This document shows, in pieces, positions 7,293 through 12,786 of a stretch of DNA of 12,786 bases. The notes beneath the pieces are model-generated. The model was not told the origin of the DNA, ran no database searches, and was given only the letters and a program-made list of their open reading frames with translations. The number at the start of each line of letters is the position of its first letter. Within the stretch, counting starts at the first letter, position 1. Source of the stretch: an uncultured Persicitalea sp. (lineage in GTDB: Bacteria > Bacteroidota > Bacteroidia > Cytophagales > Spirosomataceae); assembly GCA_950075905.1 (NCBI GenBank), contig CATMVR010000070.1:1-12786 (forward strand), written 5' to 3'. The position numbers and the translations under genes are program-made.

Positions 7293-7856
7293 ATGGCAAA
7301 GCCCTGCACCTTTCCGACCTTATTCGACGAGGCAAGACAAATCAATATTTCAGACCTCAAAAAATGGGGTTATTTGGAGCCAAACCAGTCAAAGCAGGGT
7401 ACAATCACTTGGAAGACGAACGGAAGCCCGACAGGGAGTATTTCTATGTTAGTGAGTACCTACACCAAGCCGGGGTACATGACTCTAACCTACTCGTACG
7501 CCGGAGAGCCTGAAAGACATTTCAAAGTAAAGCTTATTACTTTACCGTCTAATCTAGGTAAGGGGGTAGTTTGGTATTTTCTTTGCCCAAGCACTCACAA
7601 GCGATGCCGGAAGCTATTTATGATTGATGGGTATTTCCTACACCGGGAAGCGTTCAAAGGGGCGATGTACGAAAGCCAGACCCACAGCAAGAAATACAGG
7701 GAACTAGATAAAACGATGGGAGCATACCTCAGAAGAGATTGGTACTACCCGGAACTCTATAAGAAGCACTCAAAAAAAACATACGCAGGAAAGCCGACGA
7801 AACGGTACTTACGTCTGATGAAGCTAATTGAGCAGGGAAACCGACACAGCAGGTAA
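7293..7856 (+). CDS. Conserved hypothetical protein of Bacteroidota mobile elements
   Basis: The protein has 187 residues and I do not recognise its function. The N-terminal ~45 residues (INISDLKKWGYLEPNQSKQGTI) look like a small helical, substrate- or DNA-facing segment; a beta-rich middle includes YTKPGYMTLTYSYAG. Residues about 90-115 contain VWYFLCPSTHKRCRKLFMI, where two cysteines separated by six residues and the basic patch suggest a possible metal or nucleic-acid contact. Then come YFLHREAFKGAMYESQT and a basic C-terminus (KKHSKKTYAGKPTKRYLR). I recall similar proteins in genomic islands of this phylum, but not a named domain. It is transcribed toward the right end and followed by a strong terminator at 7877-7899. 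The role could be regulatory or DNA-binding; this is a guess. Confidence 0.8.
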   Translation: MAKPCTFPTLFDEARQINISDLKKWGYLEPNQSKQGTITWKTNGSPTGSISMLVSTYTKPGYMTLTYSYAGEPERHFKVKLITLPSNLGKGVVWYFLCPSTHKRCRKLFMIDGYFLHREAFKGAMYESQTHSKKYRELDKTMGAYLRRDWYYPELYKKHSKKTYAGKPTKRYLRLMKLIEQGNRHSR

Positions 7857-7876
7857 TGAAGTGTCCTGAAAGTACA

Positions 7877-7899
7877 AGCCGGAGCAATCCGGTTTTTTT
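7877..7899 (+). terminator. Rho-independent terminator of the 7293 gene
   Basis: The stem ccgga (7879-7883) / tccgg (7888-7892) around a gcaa loop is followed by seven T (7893-7899). It ends transcription of the last gene of the element. Confidence 0.85.
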
Positions 7900-7902
7900 G
7901 TT

Positions 7903-7938
7903 GGTAAACCATCTTCTGTGTAAACCAACGTGTAAACC
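7903..7938. repeat. Right-end repeat, candidate attR or integrase arm sites
   Basis: The stretch tctgtgtaaacc (7915-7926) and gtgtaaacc (7930-7938) matches the left-end repeat with the same spacing. A third ggtaaacc lies at 7903-7910. The cluster ends a few bases before the tRNA terminator. Confidence 0.5.
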
Positions 7939-7941
7939 AAA

Positions 7942-7977
7942 GAAAAAAGCACCTAGCAAATTAATGCTAAGTGCTTG
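7942..7977 (-). terminator. Terminator of the tRNA-Val gene
   Basis: Read on minus, aagcacttagca and tgctaggtgctt pair around an AT loop with one mismatch, then a run of six T follows (aaaaaa on plus at about 7943-7948). It lies directly 3' of the tRNA. Confidence 0.75.
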
Positions 7978-7987
7978 ATTTTCAATG

Positions 7988-8062
7988 TGGGCCCTGAGGG
8001 ATTCGAACCCCCGACCCCCTGCTTGTAAGGCAGGTGCTCTGAACCAGCTGAGCTAAGAACCC
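7988..8062 (-). tRNA. tRNA-Val (anticodon TAC)
   Basis: A full cloverleaf can be read on minus in 75 bases: a 7-bp acceptor stem with two G-T pairs (gggttct with agggccc) and A discriminator; a D arm with agctcagctggttcagagc; a perfect 5-bp anticodon stem cctgc/gcagg around the cttacaa loop, giving anticodon TAC for GUA valine codons; and a T arm with ggttcgaatcc. No CCA is encoded in the genome sequence. Its 3' end faces the element, a common integration target. Confidence 0.95.
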
Positions 8063-8082
8063 TTTCTTTCCGTTTGGGATTG

Positions 8083-8113
8083 CAAAGATGCAGGAGCGAT
8101 TTTACGTTTGCAA
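8083..8113 (-). promoter_or_regulatory. Candidate promoter of tRNA-Val
   Basis: On minus, ttgc (8113-8110) and catctttg (8090-8083) are separated by 19 bases, close to the Bacteroidota TTTG-N19-21-TAnnTTTG arrangement, and end about 20 bases before the tRNA start. One mismatch in each box. Confidence 0.45.
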
Positions 8114-8171
8114 CTATTTAGAGAAAATTTTTTTAGAAAAAATACAACAGGCTGATAACCAAAAGGTATTT

Positions 8172-8912
8172 TTATTCAAAATTCAGGTAAAGCGTGACGG
8201 TATGCGTGGTCAGGCGGTTGATACCTATGCTCGCGGCGTTGTTGGAAGGCTGAAGCATATTGACCAGGCCGTGGGAAAAGCGCAGCTCCGGGGCAAATTT
8301 GAAGTACTGGAAAAACTGTTCGAACCCTACTCCGTAATCTACGGTGAAGTCAGATGTTCGGGTATCAAGCCGATCGGCCCCATTGGCAGTGCCCCGGCTT
8401 CTTTTTACGTTCGTTTCGATGCCCAGCGTTACACCCGCCAGCAGGTACATACGGGTATTGACGCGCCGGGCCGATTTGTATTTGAGCAGCAACGGGATTT
8501 CAATCCAGGTAGATTCCCGTTTTTCGGCGCGCTCGTTGCCGCCGGGATAGCTGTATTTGAGCTGCCGTTCGTAGAGCGAAATTGACGGCGTTGTGCGTAC
8601 ATCGAAGTGCTCGTTGAGGTAGGCATTGACCGTAAAGCCCATCCGGAATGCCCCCTGCGCGGGCGAGTTGATGGCGTAGGCCGAATCTGCTTCCAGAAAT
8701 TTGTCGCTGTGCTGTATATTAAAACGGGTTACGGGTACAGCAAACAAAAAACCGTAGTGAATGGGCTTGTCGTCGTAGAATTCCAGATGCCGTCTAACGT
8801 AGCCGGTACCCTGTGACTTTGCCTCGTAGGACAGCAAAAATCCACCAAGTAGCAATAATACTACTTGTGGCCTACATAAATGGAACAAATACCGAAAGTA
8901 AGAGGTATGCAT
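8172..8912 (-). CDS. porT: PorT-like outer membrane barrel protein (type IX secretion)
   Basis: The protein has 246 residues. A hydrophobic signal segment (about 16-28, VVLLLLGGFLL) is followed by a likely cleavage region YEAKSQ. The rest has alternating beta-barrel strands: HYGFLFAVPVTRFNI, AQGAFRMGFTVNAYLNEHFDVRTTPSISLYERQLKY, WIEIPLLLKYKS, MYLLAGVTLGIE, FTVDYGVGFEQFFQYFKFAPELRFSHGL, and a last strand ending HTVTLYLNFE, ending in the usual aromatic outer membrane signature. Size, sequence style and position next to ubiE match PorT, an outer membrane component of the Bacteroidota type IX secretion and gliding system. The annotated start overlaps ubiE by 52 bases; a later alternative start, such as TTG near residue 20, would shorten the overlap but leave little signal sequence. 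Confidence 0.8.
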   Translation of the reverse strand: MHTSYFRYLFHLCRPQVVLLLLGGFLLSYEAKSQGTGYVRRHLEFYDDKPIHYGFLFAVPVTRFNIQHSDKFLEADSAYAINSPAQGAFRMGFTVNAYLNEHFDVRTTPSISLYERQLKYSYPGGNERAEKRESTWIEIPLLLKYKSARRVNTRMYLLAGVTLGIETNVKRSRGTANGADRLDTRTSDFTVDYGVGFEQFFQYFKFAPELRFSHGLVNMLQPSNNAASIGINRLTTHTVTLYLNFE

Positions 8913-9589
8913 TTAGTGTTGGTATAACCCGCTTTTTCAAATATGGTCAAAAAATCATTCCCATCCGGAAAGGCCTGCACCGACTCGGGTAAATAGGTGT
9001 AGGCGGAACTATCCCGGGAGACAATTTTGCCAATTGATGGCAAAATGTACTTGAAATAAAAGTTGTAGATCTGCTTGAAGGGAAAGGATTTTGGTTTTGA
9101 AAACTCTACCACCACGCACGTGCCCCCCTGCTTCATAACCCGCTGCATGTCGGTAAGGCCAGCGAGCAGATTTTCAAAGTTGCGTACTCCAAACGAAACG
9201 ATAACGGCGTCGAAATAATTGTCTGGGAAGGGCAAACTTTCGGAATCGCCCGTCCGGAGTTCGATGATATCCTGCTTGCCCATTTTTTTGATTTTCTGGC
9301 GTCCCACGGCCAACATGCCCTCCGATATATCCACTCCAATGACTTTATCGGGTTTCAGGGCCAGTGCCTCAATGGCAAAATCGCCCGTACCGGTAGCAAT
9401 GTCCAGAATGGTCCTGGGCTTTTCTTTCTGAAGCAGTCGGATGGCCCTTTTGCGCCAGTAAATATCGATGCCTCCGCTCAAAAGGTGATTCAGAAAATCA
9501 TACTTCGGCGATATATTGTCAAACATTTCGGCTACCTGCTCGCGCTTGCTGTTGTCTTTATCTTTATAGGGTACTACACTCATCATCAT
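8861..9589 (-). CDS. ubiE: Demethylmenaquinone methyltransferase (UbiE/MenG)
   Basis: This 242-residue class I SAM-dependent methyltransferase adds the last methyl group to demethylmenaquinone in menaquinone synthesis, acting at the inner face of the membrane. The SAM-binding motif is ILDIATGTGDF (61-71), the acidic ribose-binding strand is VIGVDISEGML (83-93), and VSFGVRNFENL (131-141) is a family signature. The C-terminal half contains VVVEFSKPKSFPFKQIYNFYF and SRDSSAYTYLPESVQAFPDG, both typical of UbiE/MenG. Length matches the family. Three adjacent ATG codons open the gene (9589 down to 9581), so the exact start may be two codons later. It overlaps the porT-like gene and probably shares its transcript. 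A TACTTTTG box lies upstream. Confidence 0.95.
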   Translation of the reverse strand: MMMSVVPYKDKDNSKREQVAEMFDNISPKYDFLNHLLSGGIDIYWRKRAIRLLQKEKPRTILDIATGTGDFAIEALALKPDKVIGVDISEGMLAVGRQKIKKMGKQDIIELRTGDSESLPFPDNYFDAVIVSFGVRNFENLLAGLTDMQRVMKQGGTCVVVEFSKPKSFPFKQIYNFYFKYILPSIGKIVSRDSSAYTYLPESVQAFPDGNDFLTIFEKAGYTNTKCIPLTFGICSIYVGHK

Positions 9590-9610
9590 AATTTTTTACA
9601 CACCAGGAAA

Positions 9611-9618
9611 CAAAAGTA
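9611..9618 (-). promoter_or_regulatory. -7 promoter box of ubiE
   Basis: On minus the sequence is tacttttg, an exact TAnnTTTG -7 element of Bacteroidota promoters, 22 bases before the ubiE start. No clear TTTG -33 box was found at the expected spacing. Confidence 0.4.
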
Positions 9619-9716
9619 GAAGATATTCCTTTTACGTAAACCACCCCTATACCGGAAAGTTCGCGTAACTGCCTGATTTAATTGAACAACATGACGGAGG
9701 TTTAGGCATAGATTTT

Positions 9717-9724
9717 TATATTTG
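9717..9724 (+). promoter_or_regulatory. -7 promoter box of the TSP3 barrel gene
   Basis: tatatttg matches TAnnTTTG exactly and lies 25 bases before the start codon at 9750. A matching -33 box at standard spacing was not evident. Confidence 0.5.
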
Positions 9725-9749
9725 TTCACTATTAAACTGCAAACTGTCG

Positions 9750-10949
9750 ATGGTGCAACGTTGTTTTACTCTCACCGCGTGTATGCTCGTGGCCTCCCTT
9801 TCCCTGATGGCACAAGGGCGGATCAGCATGCAGTCCAAAGATTCGGTCGTGACCAAGATGCCGACCCAGCGCGTTCTTGCCCCTTATTCGATTATAGTTC
9901 GGGGGGGGCTCACGCAGTTTTTTGGGGAGCTTAATAATCAGGACATGAAGTTCATGGTAGGAGCAAGCCTCAGAAGGCGGTTCAGCCCCACCTTTTCCAT
10001 GACGTTCGACTATACCGCCGGTAAGCTGGGAGGCGATAAGGAAGAGTTCTACAATTCGTATTTTCTCACCGAATACAATACCATCGCGCTGGTTGCACAC
10101 TGGGACATTACCGAGCAGTTGAACAGACAATTGATCAACTTTCCCTTTCATTTCAGCGTTTATGGCGGGCTTGGAATTATATACTTCCGGGCCAATGCCT
10201 ATGACCTTAACACCAACGAACTCGTACGGTTTTCCAACAGTGATCTGAGCAGACGTACTTCGCTGTTTTTGCGCTGGGGTACTTCAAAAGGGCCTCTGGG
10301 AATAGAAAGAACCCAGGAGCGGACGATTCCGCTGGGGACGACCCTGAGCTACCAGTTGAGCAATTCGTGGAAAATTGGCCTGGACTACCGTTTCTATTTT
10401 GTCAGAAACGATAAGCTTGACGCAACGTCCGGCCGGAGCCTCGCCAACCCGGAGGAGTCTGCGTCGTACAGCGACACGCCCAACGATATGTTCAGCTTTC
10501 TGTCGGGTACGGGTTCGTACCGGTTTACCCGCAAACCCAAAGACGCGGATGAAGACGGAATTCCCGACGATCGCGACCGCTGCCCCGATACACCGGGAAG
10601 TGCCCGGTTTTTTGGTTGCCCCGACACAGACAACGACGGGATTCCTGACTACGTAGATCGCTGCCCCACGGTAGCCGGACCCGTGGCAACGCGGGGCTGC
10701 CCCGATACAGATGGCGACGGTTTTGTGGATCGCCTCGATGAGTGCCCGCAGGTAGCCGGAACCCTGAACGGCTGTCCGGACCGCGATGGCGATGGCGTGA
10801 AAGATGAATTTGATGGTTGTCCGGACGTACCGGGGCTGTTCCGGTTTGGTGGTTGCCCCGATACCGACGGAGACGGTATTCCCGACCAGGTAGATAAGTG
10901 CCCGGACAAACCGGGTAAGTATGAAAATGGCGGCTGTCCGGTAGAATAG
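9750..10949 (+). CDS. Outer membrane barrel protein with five TSP3 repeats
   Basis: The protein has 399 residues. A signal peptide (1-22, hydrophobic, ending LSLMAQG) precedes a beta-barrel region (about 45-260) with amphipathic strands such as YSIIVRGGLTQFFGEL, FSMTFDYTAGKLGG, FPFHFSVYGGLGIIYF and WKIGLDYRFYFVRND. Residues about 265-399 are five thrombospondin type 3 repeats of the form DxDxDGxxDxxDxCP (DADEDGIPDD, DTDNDGIPDY, DTDGDGFVDR, DRDGDGVKDE, DTDGDGIPDQ). The aspartates bind calcium in this family. OmpA-family members in this phylum usually follow TSP3 repeats with a peptidoglycan-binding OmpA domain; here the protein ends with the last repeat, GGCPVE. It is divergent from ubiE and ends 27 bases before a strong shared terminator. 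Specific substrate or function is unknown; a structural or surface role is likely. Confidence 0.9.
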   Translation: MVQRCFTLTACMLVASLSLMAQGRISMQSKDSVVTKMPTQRVLAPYSIIVRGGLTQFFGELNNQDMKFMVGASLRRRFSPTFSMTFDYTAGKLGGDKEEFYNSYFLTEYNTIALVAHWDITEQLNRQLINFPFHFSVYGGLGIIYFRANAYDLNTNELVRFSNSDLSRRTSLFLRWGTSKGPLGIERTQERTIPLGTTLSYQLSNSWKIGLDYRFYFVRNDKLDATSGRSLANPEESASYSDTPNDMFSFLSGTGSYRFTRKPKDADEDGIPDDRDRCPDTPGSARFFGCPDTDNDGIPDYVDRCPTVAGPVATRGCPDTDGDGFVDRLDECPQVAGTLNGCPDRDGDGVKDEFDGCPDVPGLFRFGGCPDTDGDGIPDQVDKCPDKPGKYENGGCPVE

Positions 10950-10975
10950 TAGCAGCTACGTCTGAAAAGTGTATA

Positions 10976-11015
10976 AAAAGCGGGGCGGACTTCGATCGAA
11001 GTCCGCCCCGCTTTT
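10976..11015. terminator. Bidirectional terminator between the TSP3 barrel gene and purF
   Basis: A perfect palindrome (aaaagcggggcggacttcga and its reverse complement) makes an uninterrupted 20-bp stem, with A and T runs on both sides. It serves both converging genes. Confidence 0.95.
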
Positions 11016-11035
11016 GTTAATAGAGCCAATTTTTA

Positions 11036-12685
11036 TCAGTAGGCCCGCACCAACTTGCCTTCGTGGAAGTTAACGTAGGCCTTGTTGACTACCTTGTTGC
11101 CACCACGGGTGGGGTAGTTGCCGGTAAAGTACCAGTCGCCAATGTGGTTGGGGCAGGCTTTATGAAGATTATCTACGGTCTGGAAGATCACGGAAACTTC
11201 CGCTTTGAGAGCTTCCGGACGGATAATCTCTGCCACTTTCTGCGAGATTTCATCGTCCGTAAAATAATCGTACAGGGCCTTCACGTAGTTGGTGGTATAG
11301 GCATTCTTTGAGGCCAGATTGGCTACGCACTGCGTGTATACTTCTTCGCGCATATAGTCCAGATTGCGCTCTTCGAGAAGTTTCAGCATGGCCCGGAAAG
11401 CTACGAAGTCTTTCATCTTGGACATATCGATGCCGTAGCAATCGGGAAAACGGATCTGCGGCGCCGACGATACAATTACGATTTTCTTAGGCCCCAGGCC
11501 ATCCAGCATTTTCAGGATGCTTTTTTCGAGCGTGGTACCGCGCACGATGGAATCATCGATGACCACGACGGTGTCGATCCCTTTACGTACCACTTCAAAC
11601 GTAGTATCATAAACGCTTGATACCATATCGTCGCGCAGGTTGTCGGCCGTGATGAAGGTACGGGACTTGACATCCTTGGTGACGAGCTTTTCGATCCGGG
11701 GGCGGAAAGAAAGCACCCGGTCCAGCTCTTCCTCAAAGAGGATTCCCTCCATGATGGCCCGCTTGCGCTTCTTGGCCAGGTACTCTTCCAGGCCCTCGAT
11801 CATGCCAAAAAACGAGGTTTCGGCGGTGTTGGGAATGTAAGAGAAAATCGTGTTTTCGAGATCGTAGTCGATTTCTTCGAGAATCTGCGGAATCAGCAAT
11901 TTGCCGAGCTGCTTGCGCTCGTTGTAAATATCGGGATCAGTACCGCGGGAGAAATAGATGCGTTCAAAGCTGCACGAGCGCTTGGGAAGCTGCGGCAGGA
12001 TAGACATCTCGCTAAACTCCCCTTCCTTGTTGATGATCAGGGCGCTGCCGGGCGTAATCTCCTGAATCTGATTGTATTCTACGTCAAAAGCGGCTTTGAT
12101 AGCCTGCTTTTCGGAAGCCACTACCACTACTTCATCGTCGGCGTAGTAGTAGGCCGGCCGGATACCCGCCGGGTCGCGCATCACGAACGCCGCCCCGTGT
12201 CCCGTAAGCCCGCACATAGCGTAGCCCCCATCAAAATCGCGGCAGGAGCGCTCCAGCACGCGCTGCAAATCTATGTTTTCTTCGATGATATCCGAAAGCA
12301 CCGGGTTTTCCCAGATTCCTTTGAAGCGATCGAATACCCGTTGATTTTCTTCGTCCAGAAAATGACCGATTTTTTCCATCACGGTCACAGTGTCCACTTT
12401 CTCTTTGGGATGCTGCCCCAGCGACACCAGTTTGCCGAAAAGCTCGTCGACGTTGGTCATGTTGAAGTTGCCGGCCATCACCAGGTTTCGGCTGCGCCAA
12501 TTGCTCTGCCGGAGCATGGGGTGGCAGTTTTCTACCTCGTTGGAACCATGCGTACCGTAGCGGAGGTGTCCCAGCCAGAGTTCGCCCGTGAAAGCGAGGT
12601 TCTCCTGTAGCCACTTTGCATCGTATGTTTTTTCCTTGTGATCTTTAAGCCCTTTCCGAAATTTCTTGTGAATTTTCTGAAAAAT
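11036..12685 (-). CDS. purF: Amidophosphoribosyltransferase (PurF family), N-terminus missing
   Basis: The product normally makes phosphoribosylamine from PRPP and glutamine, the first step of purine synthesis. The reading frame is open on minus from 12685 to 11036 (about 549 residues); the first ATG, at 12517, is well inside the domain. The glutamine-amidotransferase part is visible (LWLGHLRYGTHGSNE, GNFNMTN, GGYAMCGLTGHGAAF, RDPAGIRPAYYY), but the family's N-terminal catalytic cysteine and about 90-100 residues are absent. SCSFERIYFSRGTDP and the PRPP loop VVVIDDSIVRGTT (about 11531-11569) are intact, as is the C-terminus. Upstream, IFQKIHKKFRKGLKDHKEK still looks like PurF, then TAA at 12686-12688 stops the frame where the sequence turns AT-rich. 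A real gene without its cysteine would not be functional for glutamine use. The junction is either a rearrangement or an assembly join. Confidence 0.9.
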   Translation of the reverse strand: MFQKIHKKFRKGLKDHKEKTYDAKWLQENLAFTGELWLGHLRYGTHGSNEVENCHPMLRQSNWRSRNLVMAGNFNMTNVDELFGKLVSLGQHPKEKVDTVTVMEKIGHFLDEENQRVFDRFKGIWENPVLSDIIEENIDLQRVLERSCRDFDGGYAMCGLTGHGAAFVMRDPAGIRPAYYYADDEVVVVASEKQAIKAAFDVEYNQIQEITPGSALIINKEGEFSEMSILPQLPKRSCSFERIYFSRGTDPDIYNERKQLGKLLIPQILEEIDYDLENTIFSYIPNTAETSFFGMIEGLEEYLAKKRKRAIMEGILFEEELDRVLSFRPRIEKLVTKDVKSRTFITADNLRDDMVSSVYDTTFEVVRKGIDTVVVIDDSIVRGTTLEKSILKMLDGLGPKKIVIVSSAPQIRFPDCYGIDMSKMKDFVAFRAMLKLLEERNLDYMREEVYTQCVANLASKNAYTTNYVKALYDYFTDDEISQKVAEIIRPEALKAEVSVIFQTVDNLHKACPNHIGDWYFTGNYPTRGGNKVVNKAYVNFHEGKLVRAY

Positions 12686-12786
12686 TTAATAGATTGGTTG
12701 AGAAATATAACAATAGAAGAGAACAAAATTTACTAGTTGCTAATGTAATAAATGATTTTTCTTCAGAAATAATTAAACTTTATGAG
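12649..12786 (+). CDS. HsdR C-terminal-like fragment, runs off window
   Basis: An open frame on plus starts after TAA at 12646-12648 and runs to the window edge (46 codons). Residues such as FSEKFNRLVEKYNNRREQ and NDFSSEIIKLYE resemble the C-terminal helical region (DUF3387-like) of type I restriction R subunits, which often reads EKYNNRREQ then EIIxLYEEL. There is no start codon of its own and it overlaps the PurF reading on the other strand up to about 12685, so the true fragment probably begins near there. Composition is much more AT-rich than the rest of the window. It may belong to a different genomic region joined here. I am moderately sure of the family. Confidence 0.45.

Larger units (their letters stand above)
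1..7938. mobile_element. Integrative element, satellite-like, next to tRNA-Val
   Basis: The block is bounded by near-identical short repeats (1-24 and 7915-7938) and lies downstream of the 3' end of a tRNA-Val gene. It encodes a tyrosine recombinase, an HTH protein, a RecA-like ATPase, a Toprim primase-like protein, a small terminase-like protein, an HsdR_N-type nuclease and a conserved hypothetical. Seen directly: five of the seven genes, int through TerS-like, run on plus, two non-coding repeat blocks break the operon, and the neighbouring chromosome looks richer in GC. Known: phage satellites and small integrative plasmids have this gene set without structural genes. Inferred: the element is mobilised by a helper phage, or replicates transiently after excision. 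The left host junction lies outside the window, so the exact ends are not proven; the core could instead lie in the tRNA 3' end, with the repeats acting as integrase arm sites. Confidence 0.7.

Noticed and set aside
8088..8585. Long plus-strand open frame opposite the porT-like gene
   Set aside because: It lies antisense to a well-supported outer membrane protein and has no recognisable domain; its start is inside the tRNA promoter region.
12197..12610. Plus-strand open frame within purF
   Set aside because: It is antisense to conserved PurF motifs and has no family resemblance.

Overview
The window reads as a Bacteroidota chromosome, probably from the order Cytophagales. The evidence is a PorT-like outer membrane protein next to ubiE/menG, a large Bacteroidota-type PurF, a TSP3-repeat outer membrane barrel, TAnnTTTG-like -7 promoter boxes, and starts preceded by A/T-rich leaders rather than Shine-Dalgarno sites. 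The organism assignment is inference from protein families; no search was run.

Bases 1 to about 7940 form a compact integrated element. In order it holds a tyrosine recombinase (78-1358, +); a helix-turn-helix protein whose first ~50 residues look like the N-terminus of the DNA polymerase III sliding clamp, DnaN (1578-2225, +); a RecA/RepA-like ATPase (2235-3569, +); an iteron-like block of TTCCAACGT repeats with a large imperfect palindrome (about 3583-3756); a zinc-ribbon plus Toprim primase-like protein (3764-5224, +); a non-coding stretch with two exact 41-bp repeats; a small GRPxGSKNK protein resembling terminase small subunit/DUF5681 proteins (5547-5927, +); a stand-alone HsdR N-terminal-type nuclease (5998-7071, -); and a conserved hypothetical protein with a strong terminator (7293-7856, +). 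There are no capsid, tail, large terminase, relaxase or transfer genes. Integration, regulation, replication, a possible packaging gene and one nuclease cargo gene suggest a phage-satellite-like or plasmid-like integrative element. Near-identical short repeats (tctgtgtaaacc, then gtgtaaacc) lie at bases 1-24 and 7915-7938, just beyond the terminator of a tRNA-Val gene, and probably mark the two ends.

From 7988 the sequence is ordinary chromosome: tRNA-Val(TAC) on minus, porT-like and ubiE/menG on minus with overlapping ends, a divergent outer membrane barrel gene with five TSP3 repeats on plus, a strong bidirectional terminator, and purF on minus. PurF homology stops near 12685 with an in-frame stop, so the N-terminal catalytic cysteine region is missing. 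The last ~140 bases are AT-rich and read on plus as a fragment resembling the C-terminus of a type I restriction HsdR subunit. That junction is either a rearrangement or a chimeric assembly.

The most unusual feature is the DnaN-like/HTH fusion. The replication-origin-like repeat block, the 41-bp repeats around the TerS-like gene, and the unusual right-hand junction come next.
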